Origin: Gymnopus androsaceus JB14
Lineage: Eukaryota; Basidiomycota; Agaricomycetes; Agaricales; Omphalotaceae
Assembly (NCBI GenBank): GCA_009733575.1
Contig: ML769822.1
Span: 1 to 38,445, forward strand
Direction of reading: 5' to 3'
DNA: 38,445 nucleotides
The notes under the pieces are model-generated. The model was not told where the DNA came from. It worked only from the letters and a program-made list of their open reading frames with translations, and made no database searches. Position numbers and translations under genes: made by a program. How positions within the stretch are numbered: position 1 is the first letter of the stretch; each line of letters begins with the position of its first letter. Below, piece after piece: positions 11,703-21,692 of this stretch.

Positions 11703-11748
11703 TAGTGGTTCAAGGAACCCTAGTGGCTCAAGGAGCCATAGAACACTG
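11703..11748. repeat. Right TIR and subterminal repeat of the pogo element
   Basis: TAGTGGTTCAAGGAACCC (11703-11720) and TAGTGGCTCAAGGAGCCATA (11721-11740) are two adjacent copies of the motif found in the left end. Here they are side by side rather than 190 bp apart, so the two ends are asymmetric. Confidence 0.7.
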
Positions 11749-11750
11749 TA

Positions 11751-13141
11751 TACTAGTACTTTAACAGATAGATTATGTACATTAAGTAGCTATAGTAAAA
11801 TATTCTTGACCCTGGTGGATCTAGGTATACTGCCAGGTCTCGGTGATACGCCAATTTTTTGGCTAAGGCTAGAACTGCGCAGAACCAATAATCCTAAGTT
11901 CTGTTTGTAAAAAAAAACACAGTCAATAAGAGAACTATAGTGAGCCTGAGCTGATAGTTAAAATCTACTGAGGACCTATTCTACCTGAGAGGTTGCAGAG
12001 TAATGGTATGCGCAATGGTACCATACTTAGCTTTGTGAATGTGCCTCAATCAAAGTCCTATGAGTGGTATGGTGTAGCAAGGCAAGCTTGTTGGATAACA
12101 AGTTGCTGACTGAGGCAGATAAATGAGCCCACATACCAGCTATACTAGGCTAGGTTATCAAAGGATATACCCAAGGGGTCGAAGTCTTAACCAAGGCATT
12201 GCTTCCACGATCAGCTCACCGAGGAGTCTTCATGGCACTCAATTTTATTGAACAAAGCAAGGTGGACCAAGATGGGGAAGTATCTTAATGGGTGCCCTCA
12301 AAAGTTGACGCTCATTGGAAAGCGCCTAGGCAGATCGTCGCAGCAATCCAATACAGCCACATGACCAACTTGCTGTAGCTTCTCCTAGAGCACGGAAGGA
12401 CCAAGGAGTGTTTCTATCCAAGCCTTAGTGTTCTACCAAGATCCATATGCTACCATGCATCTAGACTTGAGACTGCACGGAACTAGGAATAATAACTAGT
12501 CTCCCATTGGCAAGGAAAAACATAGAAATACTTCCAAGGGCTGTTCTGCTAAAGGAACTGGTGAGCCTTGTAAAGTCAACCCAATTGAGGAAGACAAATG
12601 AACAAGGCAGAGAAACACCAAGGCAAAACCATAGTACACACACATATATGGACATTATTTTATCTTTTTCTATTTACTTATTCTGTTTCATCCTATCTCG
12701 CTCAGTTTCTCTCATTTTCCTATTTTATTATATCTTGCTCAGTATATAAGGGTAGCTATTCTATCTTGGAATAACAAGTTCAATTCATTCTACTTCCTGG
12801 ATATTAAGTCGAGCATTCCTGGTTTGCATCTCGGAAAGAGTTCACATCAGTCTTAGGACTGCAGGTGGAGCCTAATGTGCACATCTTGACAAGCCTGTTG
12901 TTGATTTGGAAAGTCTTGGACCCAAGTGTCGGCTTGGTGTAGTTTTACGGAGGAAGCTTCTTGGAGTGTTACCTAGCTTACCAACAGATTCTACCTCTTG
13001 CCTGCTCTTCACTGAGTGTGTTAAAAATGCCTACTTGAGTGACTTGCGCGGCGGTTGTATAAGCTTGTTAGGTAACTTGCAGAATTCCCTGAGAGTTGGA
13101 GTATCATTGCGCAGCAATGTAAAGGCTCCCAATTCACTCTA
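11751..13141. other. Interior of the outer element, no recognised gene
   Basis: No protein family is recognised. A TATA-like tatataagggtag at about 12742, followed by pyrimidine-rich sequence, resembles an LTR promoter, but no paired LTR or target duplication was found. Small frames at 12507-12749 and 12906-13142 have no motif. Confidence 0.35.
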
Positions 13142-13306
13142 AGTCATTTGTTGAGCCAGCGTACTTAACCCGTGCTTGGGTGTTTCACCTCGGATATGCA
13201 AAGTTGTTTGTTGAGTTGGCGTACTTGACCTGTGCCTCAGTGATCATGCGGATATGCAAAGTTGTTTGTTGAGTCAGCATACTTGACCCGTGCTTTGGTG
13301 TTTGCT
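13142..13306 (+). repeat. Tandem repeat, ~60 bp, three copies
   Basis: Three successive units begin at about 13142, 13202 and 13260. Each contains TTTGTTGAG followed by GCGTACTTGACC-like sequence, and the first two end in cggatatgcaaa. Units differ by several substitutions, so this is an old or fast-diverging array. No coding role is seen. Confidence 0.75.
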
Positions 13307-14222
13307 TTTCCCCCTTGATTAGTTCAGCGTGTCATTGTACATTAGTTGGCTTTTCAAAACCTTCCTCCAAATACAAACCTTGTTCATTTGCACTGTCTGT
13401 GCCACTGTCAAGTGCTTTTCTCTTTGAATCAATTAGTAGTTGAGGGAACCTTTGACAACCTCCTTCCTTGCATTAAATTAAACCTTTTGGATTAGTCTGA
13501 TTGGGGTGACTGTTGTTTGGTTGGTTTTCATACCCAGCACAAATCTAACTCATCATTGGGTTCACAGAGCTGGTCCCAACCCAGCCTGGCATAGCCACCC
13601 GACCCGGAAGCCCAGCTCACCCAGCATACCCGAGCCACACACTAAGTGTACATGTCAAAGCATTGATTTAGAGTTGGCTCTCGCAATCAGTTATCAGTCA
13701 TGTAAGTTGTAACTGTTGATATTGAAATCTTTATTGGTCAAGCATCAAGTAGTGCGGAGCGGCTGGCACCAAGGTGCACATGAGACCGATTCACTATTTT
13801 GAGTGGCTGAACCCAGGCAACCGGGCAGTAACTAGCAGTAACTGGGTACGGCATGTTTAATGGCATAAAAGTCAGTGAATTACACACGCGTGTGAAAGAT
13901 CAAAGACCACAGGACCTTTCCCAGGCACAAAAGATGGTCTTTTAGCAGCGGTAAAGGTCTTTCATCCTGATTCCTTTTCCGGGCAGAATTGTAACAATCT
14001 ACCAGGCGAAATTGATTTTGTCTTCCTATTGGAATACTGACTAATTCCCACAAATGTTTTTGGCCAGAATTATATACAAAAAAGATTGTATTATTCTAAC
14101 CATATTTCGGGTGCAATATATAATCTGTTTCAAGCAAAATCTTTGGCAAAATTTATCATCATTTACTTCATTTTTTTTGGAATAAATTTTGGCCGTTTTA
14201 TAATCAATCCTGTGGAGTGAAT

Positions 14223-15643
14223 GTCAATAGCAAACATCCATAGCTTCTGCATTCACATTGCATAAGATGATAGAGCACCCAAATATGAACTAAGCTTGAA
14301 AGGAAAAGACATATTATAGGACATTTGTGAGTGATAAAAGTACTGAAATTCGAAGCATCAAGCTGACCGTACAACTGGGAACAGAGATTTTGTTAATTCT
14401 CCTGGTTCATTGCTGGAGAGGCAGGATTAACAAGTGAGATCATACACTTCTGAGATATAACTTCCTTCCATACTAGTCTCCTGTAGGCAGAGTATGATGC
14501 AACAATCATTGTAGAACCTTATTGACCCAAAAAACTGACCAGGGAGCCATGAGTGATATATATATTCCTTATCTACTTTTGACATAGCATCAGAAAGATG
14601 TGGATTTAAAAGAGTCATTGCTCATCAGGATTCTAGATTCAATGCCATTACTGTGTCCCGACACCCTCCATGATACTGTTGCCAATACTTGATTGATGTC
14701 AAAACACTGACAACTGCTTGGCATAAGCCAGCAATTTGACTCAGTTGAGGTTCACAGACTGCAATAATCCATAATCTTTATGGAAGAGATATGTTTTGCA
14801 TTGTGCATCAAGGCATTGGTTTTATGGGTTTATATCACCGATGGTGGGTTCATTGTTCCTTCAAACCACTCTCCGGCGGTGACAGTGATGTACATGGACA
14901 AGGAGAGAGCAAAAAGGTACTATTGCAACATCTCTAGATGCGGCAAGCTCTGCTTTTCCTTCCGCATTAGCAGCATGTATTCATTCTGTATCGGTGGAGG
15001 TTGGGAGGAGTTTGGAGGGGGAGACGGGGACGGTGGGTACGATGGATTGAGGAGGATGGAGAGGAGGAGGCGTTGAGTGAAGTACATAGGTATGGGATGA
15101 TAACCATCTTAGTATTACAGACTGACCTGTAATTTTCTTGGAGACATGTGATGTACTAATGTGTAGGTTTCTTATATCTCTATCCCTGGACCAGGGATAT
15201 GTCTCACCAGGGACCCTGGTGAGACAGGAGTCCAGAGTCCTCTGTTGTAGATGAAGTTTTGACTGGATGTCATAGTGTCAATACAATCCAGTACTTACAG
15301 GAATATTCTGGAGTAGGCAAGATCTGAGTAGGATTATTCATCTACTTACTCAGCTACCTACTGATAGAATATTCTAGAATATTCTAGATACTTATTGTAC
15401 AGTATATAAGGCCTACCTTCCAAGGCCAAATAATAACAAGTCACTTACAATTGTCAATTCCCATAACCAATCAGAGCCTCACAGCTCCGAGTCACCGCTG
15501 CACTGCACTTCTATGACATCCTCTTCGTATGTTCTCAAAGTCTATTTATATATTATTTGTCTCGCCAGTGTACTTAACAATTTGCGCTTCCACTGAAAAA
15601 CAGATTAATCCCCAGTTTTCTCTCTGAGTCCTGTTGGTTCTAT
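14223..15643. other. Intergenic, possible LTR remnant near 15150-15580
   Basis: No gene is recognised. The stretch 15236-15580 has an LTR-like character: a TATA-type gtatataaggcc at about 15401, pyrimidine-rich sequence after it and a ...acttaaca end at about 15579. Because the hAT element at 15644 inserted just beyond, the original context is split. No paired LTR or target duplication was found, so a solo LTR is only a guess. A 98-codon frame at 14780-15076 ends in a low-complexity Gly/Arg tail and is not accepted. Confidence 0.3.
15181..15225. repeat. Twin perfect hairpins
   Basis: TATCCCTGG-A-CCAGGGATA (15181-15199) and, one base later, GTCTCACCAGGG-A-CCCTGGTGAGAC (15201-15225) are two perfect palindromes with single-base loops and stems of 9 and 12 bp. 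They share the core CCAGGG/CCCTGG. Function unknown. Confidence 0.7.
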
Positions 15644-16500
15644 CAGAGCTTGGTCGCAGGTGGTGAAACCCGCAGGTACCCGCAGGTACATCCGCCAAAA
15701 TACCTGCGGGTTTTTGGCACCCGCGGATGGTCACTATCTGTGGGTACGGGTACCCACAGGTACAGGTATGAGTTTTGATGGAATTGCAGATACCCGCGGG
15801 TTACCTGCACTACCCGCTGACTTGATATCAATGATATTTTAATATATAAAATGGCATAATTTTAATAGAGATGTCATTTTACATGATAAGTATGTCTTAG
15901 AAGTTAGTACTTACTAGTATCAGGATTAGTATCAGCAATAGACTCTAATAGTAAGAAATAATCCATAGTACTAGTTCAAATACCAATGCCACTAGGTCTA
16001 AACTATGAAGTATTTAGTATTTACTGCCAATGTCAGCACTTCCATCCAAGTAAGTACAACTAACTAGTAACTACTGTTAATTAATAGTAGATTTATCAGG
16101 AACTACTACTTGACTACTACAGTATACTAGTGAGGGAGCAACAATACTTCTTAAAAGTAAACAGCATTAATATTGATACTTACTTGTATGAATGAAGTGT
16201 ACTAACACATAGTAACTAAGTATCGTAAGTCCAAGTACTAGTACTCTACTAGTTTAATACCATTAGTATCTATTTTACATTCATTATATAAATATCTATT
16301 ATACAAATGTATACCATATTTACTGTACCAATGTAACCTCACAGGTACCTGTGACATCCGCGGGTACCTGCATGAAAAATACCCGCAGGTAACGGGTATT
16401 TTAAGCGCCGGGTTTCCACGGGTACAGGTATGGACTCTGAGATAATGAATACCTGCGGGTACAGGTACAGGTAACCCGCGGATAGTACTACCAATCTCTG
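15644..16500. mobile_element. Non-autonomous hAT element, 8-bp target duplication
   Basis: The 857-bp element starts CAGAGCTTGGT and ends ACCAATCTCTG. It is flanked by a perfect 8-bp direct duplication GGTTCTAT (15636-15643 and 16501-16508), the hallmark size for hAT. Both ends carry many copies of an ACCCGCAGGTA/TACCTGCGGGT motif in both orientations (about 15665-15820 and 16340-16485), resembling hAT subterminal transposase-binding repeats. The centre is AT-rich with frequent ACTAGTA-like words and no transposase. Removing it rejoins ctgttggttctat to acaccttcc. Confidence 0.9.
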
Positions 16501-16657
16501 GGTTCTATACACCTTCCTCCCACAACCTGTACTCTTCTACACATCACCCTCAGAGATTCAACATTTATGCTCTTTCCCTTGATTAATCCTTGTTCCTGTA
16601 GACCTTCAAGTTCTCCCATTTCACTATCTCTTCCATTTGTCTCCTTAACTCACTATA

Positions 16658-16921
16658 CAGTGACGGCCAGATCAAATCAACACCCCGGATTTGGAAACCG
16701 CTTATGTTACCGGCACTCAAGCCAATGCTGGTGTCACCACTGGGTTTGCATCCTGCTCATCATGATACATAAGATATATAAGGATGGCCCAACACTTTGT
16801 AGGCATTGTTTTAACAGGATGGAGCACTGTAGGCTTTTTGGTTGTTTGGGCATCGCTGGGGAGAAGGACTTAAGCACCAGTGACATAATCCAGGGGCGTG
16901 GATTTGATCTGGCCGTCACTG
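16658..16921. mobile_element. 264-bp MITE with CAGTGACGGCC ends, TA target
   Basis: The left end CAGTGACGGCCAGATCAAAT and the right end ATTTGATCTGGCCGTCACTG are inverted matches of 20 bp or more. TA flanks both sides (16656-16657, 16922-16923). The CAGTG start is shared with the pogo element at 8712, but the following bases differ, so a different Tc1/mariner-like source is inferred. Open frames crossing it (16567-16953 plus, 16734-16943 minus) are by-products of the element. Confidence 0.85.
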
Positions 16922-16923
16922 TA

Positions 16924-17383
16924 TTATACCTCGCACCTCTCAATTTTACTTAGACAAGTGGTCCTCCTTCCCTCTCCTTCCTGCCATTGTACTTTACTGC
17001 ATCCTTGAGTATTGTTAATAATAACAATAATAATTTGTATCAACATGACTTCTTAGCTTGTTCCAGATGTGTGCCGCATTTGGCTGGTGGAGTCAGGCGT
17101 TGTATTGTGCGTGGGCAGCAGGTTGTTTGTATTGTTCTTTTGCCTACCCCGACACCCGTAATAACGACTGCGCAACTTTGAGCAAATGCGTGCGATCCGC
17201 TAAATTCTTGCAAAATATCGCGTCTTGGAGGCAATATCGATTGCGAGAGATATACTGAGCTGTGTCCGCTGTCCATACGAAGTGAAATTATTAAAAGCAG
17301 GATGGCATCTCAGAAGGAGAAACACTCCACAAAAAAGAATTCGAAATGCTAGTACACGATGAATGACTGTCTCCCATGCCATA
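16924..17383. other. Downstream of the FAD oxidase, no recognised gene
   Basis: This includes a short AAT/AAC microsatellite near 17010-17035 and the expected 3' untranslated region of the minus-strand oxidase gene. Overlapping small frames here have no motif. Confidence 0.4.
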
Positions 17384-19207
17384 CTATAATCCAAGGGGCC
17401 CATCCATCTTTCTAACATTGAATCTAGGACGAACAAAAGAGTCAACCAAAATTTCCGCCACACCATGACTTCACACACCTCGTTGGATCATATTTTTCAT
17501 ATGTAATTTTCATAAACTCGTAATCACCATATGTCTCGTACACATTCTGCCTCTTGTCGCATTCATTCATGAACAGCGGGTACCCGGGTGTACGAGGGAT
17601 CCTAGATAAAATGGAAACAGTGCGGAAGCCAAGTTAGAGATGGATGGGAGAGTTGATCAAAGAAGAAGCAAAAGAAATCTACTGTAAATCCAAAAAAGAA
17701 GACGTACTGCTCCAAAAGTAGCAACTTTCCCTCTTCAGCCCCTGCTGGTGGGAGCGGGGCGCCAGTCACAGTTTGCTCTGCGAGCTGTACCGCAACGTAT
17801 CCTCCTAATGGCGGATCGATGGCATTGCCACCTCTCGCTACCCCCGCCTGGATCTGCGGCCCCAACACAGGCGTGAACGCTAAAACAGTAAGACTATACC
17901 CTCCGCTCCCCGCAAAGGTCTCTGTGAAATTTGTCCAGTGACGTAGAGCATCAATATAGACGGAGGCGTCTTGAGTGGCCGCAATAGCTGAGGCACCGTA
18001 GAATGACCCACTGTCGGTGCTAGTACCAGGAGGAAGGGTATTAGAGACTTCAATGTAGCTGACGGGCGCGGGCAGTGTGATGTTAATAGAAGGGATGGAA
18101 AGAAAGTCGCCGAATATAGTGGATGGGAGGGAAGAGACATTGGAACCGGAAATATTGTAGAAGGCATTCACACCAATGAGAGGTTCGATTATACCGGCGG
18201 TTATGATGTTTATGAACGTGACCAGAATGACTGGGACCAGGGGACTAATTTGAGCTTTGGGCGGGGTGACATGGATATGCACGTACCGGCATTAGGATCC
18301 TGAACGTTCTGAACATACCGAGCTGTGGCATTCAATACAGCTTCCGCGGATGTGTTTGCATACTAGATATATAAACATAATCTTATCATTAATTCATTAT
18401 TCATTTGAGCACAAACTCACCGTTATGCTTCCAGAAATCCATGACTTGTTGGTAATCGTGCCGGTGTGCACTGGGTAGAGTTCGTATTTGGTGACAATCC
18501 CGAATCGACTTCCGCCTCCCTTCAAGGCACGGAACAAATCCGCGTATTCGTTGTCTACAGTCGCCGTCACAAGGGAACCATTGACAAGGACTATATCGAG
18601 ACTTTTGAAGGAATCGGCAGCGAAGCCATGAGCAGGGGAAAGCCAGGAAAGGCCTCCACCAAGGAGGAGGCCTGTTGAGACGTCACTCTGTCGACCACCC
18701 ACTGGAGCAACACCATAAGGCTCTAGTGCATCTACTGCTTCTCCCCAACGAATTCCTGGCTCCATTATAATCGTATCCGACTCGGGGTCATACGAGATGT
18801 CCTTCATCTGTGAAAACAATATCAGGACACCATCCTGCGTGCTGTCCAAAGTATCAATAGTTAGTACGAATCACTTACCAACCTTATACTCACTTATCCC
18901 ATCCAATCATCGCGCTGTGGCCTCCGGCTTGCACCGAATACTGTGCTTCAAATTCGAAGATAGTCTTCATGGCCGTTTGCACGTCAGAGGACTCTTGAGG
19001 AAACACAATGCATGCAGGTTCAAGCTCCGCATTGGCCAAATTCCAAGCACCAGTCGCGCCAGCTTCGTATATAACCCCAGAGGACTGAACTTTCTGAGAT
19101 CCAAGTTGGGTTTGGAGAGTTGTACACGCTGTAGTAGCATTCTGGGCAAAAGAAAAGTAGCTGAGTGAGAGCAGCACTAGAATTTGGCCTAGTGTGTGGG
19201 AAGCCAT
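17384..19207 (-). CDS. Secreted FAD-linked oxidase (berberine-bridge-enzyme-like), six exons
   Basis: This is an oxidoreductase of the FAD-binding type 4/BBE class, which oxidises sugars or small phenolic/alkaloid-type substrates outside the cell; the substrate cannot be read from sequence. Exons run 19207-18894, 18841-18421, 18362-18287, 18230-17708, 17601-17479 and 17423-17384. They sum to 1497 nt, or 498 aa, the usual family length. All introns are GT-AG, and the first has a TACTAAC branch site. Residues 1-22 form a signal peptide. The FAD domain includes AGGHS with His97 as the expected covalent flavin site. PVGGR (151-155) stands where bicovalent members have cysteine, so His-only attachment is inferred. 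LLLGGGLSWLSPAHG and the C-terminal YEKYDPTRFNV motif are typical. No frameshift or internal stop is present. A TATA-like element lies about 75 bp upstream. Confidence 0.92.
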
Positions 19208-21692
19208 GGGCTTTGAGAGTGAGGAGATTGTTAAGCATCATAACAATCATGGTGATGTTTTGAGTGGGAAGTCGACATAGAATATACATACATATGTAGC
19301 GCCATTGTCATGGGTCATGGCAATCCCCGACTTCTTCTGTACATTCAACGCCACCCGTACTTCCGACACCCATACTTCCGCCACCCGTACTTCCGACATC
19401 TACAGCTCCAGCATCTTCCGAGTAACATTACATGCAACAGGATAAAAATATCGTAGGCCATGGTAAAATTATGGTGAAGATATTCGAAGACCGGGTCAGT
19501 AAAGACGTTGAGAGACAGTGGGTTTAGATTAGAGCTCGAAGGATCTGAACGCTCCGTAATGATAATTCCACTCCGTTGACCCGGGAGCCTAGTACTGGGG
19601 CCCTGAATGAGCCGTCAGCATCGAAGACTGGAGTACTGAAGATTTGAAGCCCTTAGATTGGTATGTTGGTATGTCGGGATCATGAATCAGCGAAACTCGG
19701 GACAGCAACCAATTTTCGCCATTCCAGCAACGCCACGAAGCTCTGTGCAAAACTGGATCTTTTTCCTTGAAATCCTAGTCTCTTATTAGGTGCGCTCGTA
19801 CAGATCTCCTACCGTCATTCTCCGATGCCACGGTGGGCCATAGTGACAGACCAGCTCGATCTCCATTGTAATCCCAAAAAAGTGGATGTTGACCATGCTC
19901 CACTTCTCCCCGCCCAATTGTGTACTACCTCCCTCCATGTTGAAAAGTATTTTCAAGGAAGAGTGGAGAAATCTATGGATGTTTATCGAGAGAGGACGGA
20001 TAAAGTACAAGAGGAGCGAAACTTTTGACTCGTCAATCTTGCGTCAACAGATGTAGGCCTCCGGATCTTTTGAAGTACTGCGACCATCCACTTCTGACTC
20101 CGCCTCCGAGATCCATGGACATTCTGACCCGTTGGTGTAGCAGAACGAACGACCGCTGGAATGTTAGCTTGGGAGAATGGCGCAGAAATTGGACAGGCAA
20201 TATGGACGTAATGCATGGTGACTGAAGCTCAGATCATCGATACAGCACTGTCGATTGCAGAATTCAGATTATCCTGTAGTGATATGGACTCTGGGACCGA
20301 CAATTTTTCTTGTCTGTTGAGTACAGAATTTTGATTATTCCTAGAGCAGACACGAAAGCAACGAGAGGGAAAGGATTGAATGAGGAGCGAGAGAGAAATA
20401 AATTCCATCTTGAAAACGAAAGCCGGTCATGGATAAGGACATCCGATAGAATCACAAAAAAGAGGAGAGAAGAGAAATAAATCGAAAACTTTATACTAGC
20501 AGAAAAAAAACATCGGAAGGAAGAAACTGCACATAGAGTATACACACCTCATCCATCACTGTCCCTTGCTCTGATACTTTGAGGGCCACTACTCCCTCGA
20601 TCTCCTTGCGATCTCTGGTCGTGCAGCTGCAGGGGAAAGGGTGCCGTTGAAGTTGGAGGAGCGAGAATGGAACTGTCACTACATCCAACTCTCATGTGGA
20701 AGAGAGGAATAGTAACGCTGAACGCGAAATGAATGAACGGGGTTGCGTGAGAGCAGTTCTTATGCTTGTGGTAGGGTGAGTAAGATTTAGGGGCAGATAG
20801 TAGGACCTTTTGAGAGGTGGGGAGTGCGCTGAAGGAGAAGAAGACTGGTCGTCATTCAGTTGTAAACGATTTTCCGTAGTAGGGATATGGATATGTGCCC
20901 TAGAGAGGTGACATTGACATGCAACGTTCAACGGAGCTCCTGGGGTTCTCGCGATTCAAACGGCTATCTTCAGGAGCCAGTAGTATATGGAGAACAAGGA
21001 GCCGAATGCGCAGGCGTGGAAAAAGTCTTCATATCGTCGCCGTCACATCGCTCGCGGTGTCGCCAACATTCTGCATTCCCGCGTCCTCATCCAGCATTCT
21101 TGCACTTCTCCTTGAAAGAGACTCTGCAGCAGATAACGAGAACCACGTCTTACTGAAGTTGATGGACTATGAAGCCGAAGGCCAAGGGTGAAGTTAAGGC
21201 GGGCCGCATCCATATGCATCCCGACGAGTTGGACTGAGCATAGATCGATCGCTTCTTCGACAACCATTCTGGATCCAGTTAGGGGAGGGGAGCACGAGTG
21301 CTGACGGTAGCTGTGCTGCAGATACAGGACGATGGATGGAGACGATGGATGGACGAGAGACGCGTTTGTCCGACTTGGCTGCAGTACTATTACGGCTGCG
21401 TCATCTCTTATTACGTCACGCGTCTCTTCCATCTTTCATCTTAACCAACTCTCGACGTACATCGGCTCCTGCTTGAAGAACTGTAAAAGCCCACCAAGGA
21501 CAAGCCGTAAATGCAAGTTGCTTATGATTCTCGTGTGCATGTGCTCATCAATTATTTTATTGCCAGTTTCTATATCTTCGTCGTTCCGCATGCTACAGAG
21601 CTCATAAAGCATCCCTGTCGAAATGCCTCATTTTACCCAAGAACTTTTATCTCTGGGTTTTCTGGAGCAGATTCGCGGCACGCTAGACACCA
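19208..21692. other. Divergent intergenic region, no recognised gene
   Basis: This lies between the minus-strand oxidase and the plus-strand ceramidase locus and probably holds both promoters. Open frames of 60-130 codons occur on both strands (for example 20491-20688 minus, 20919-21191 plus, 21043-21432 minus), but none shows a family motif. A short unannotated or decayed gene cannot be excluded. Confidence 0.4.
19350..19394. repeat. 15-bp tandem repeat, three units
   Basis: Units gccacccgtacttcc, gacacccatacttcc and gccacccgtacttcc follow each other exactly, about 145-190 bp upstream of the oxidase start. They could be a regulatory repeat of that gene or plain slippage. Confidence 0.7.

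Larger units (their letters stand above)
8712..11748 (-). mobile_element. Pogo-type Tc1/mariner DNA transposon
   Basis: A complete 3037-bp element. The left end CAGTGTTCTATGGCTCCTTG at 8712 is the inverted match of the right end at 11748, and TA lies on both sides (8710-8711, 11749-11750). Just inside each end the core GGCTCCTTGAACCAC is repeated (8908-8925 on the left, 11703-11720 on the right), giving paired subterminal sites. The minus-strand transposase at 8992-11294 fills the element. It is nested in the larger inverted-repeat element, so it inserted later. Confidence 0.93.
5962..14219. mobile_element. Nested 8.26-kb element with long inverted arms, CACTA-like termini
   Basis: The left terminus CACTCCATGGGATTGATTA at 5962 matches the inverted right terminus ending at 14219. 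Both sides carry the trinucleotide AAT (5959-5961, 14220-14222). The arms continue inward, about 365 bp up to 6324 and then, past a nested insertion, from 7911 to about 8250. They pair with roughly 13600-14219 at visibly lower identity than the nested foldback's arms. A 3-bp duplication and a CACT start fit CACTA (EnSpm) elements, but the terminus is CACTCC rather than CACTA/G and no matching transposase is present, so the class is tentative. Nested inside are the foldback element (6325-7908), a 65-bp hairpin (8140-8204) and a pogo transposon (8712-11748). Confidence 0.6.

Noticed and set aside
16567..16953. 128-codon plus-strand gene
   Set aside because: Most of the frame is the 264-bp MITE at 16658-16921.
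18797..19168. 123-codon plus-strand frame
   Set aside because: It is antisense to exons 1 and 2 of the FAD oxidase, whose frame and introns are well supported.
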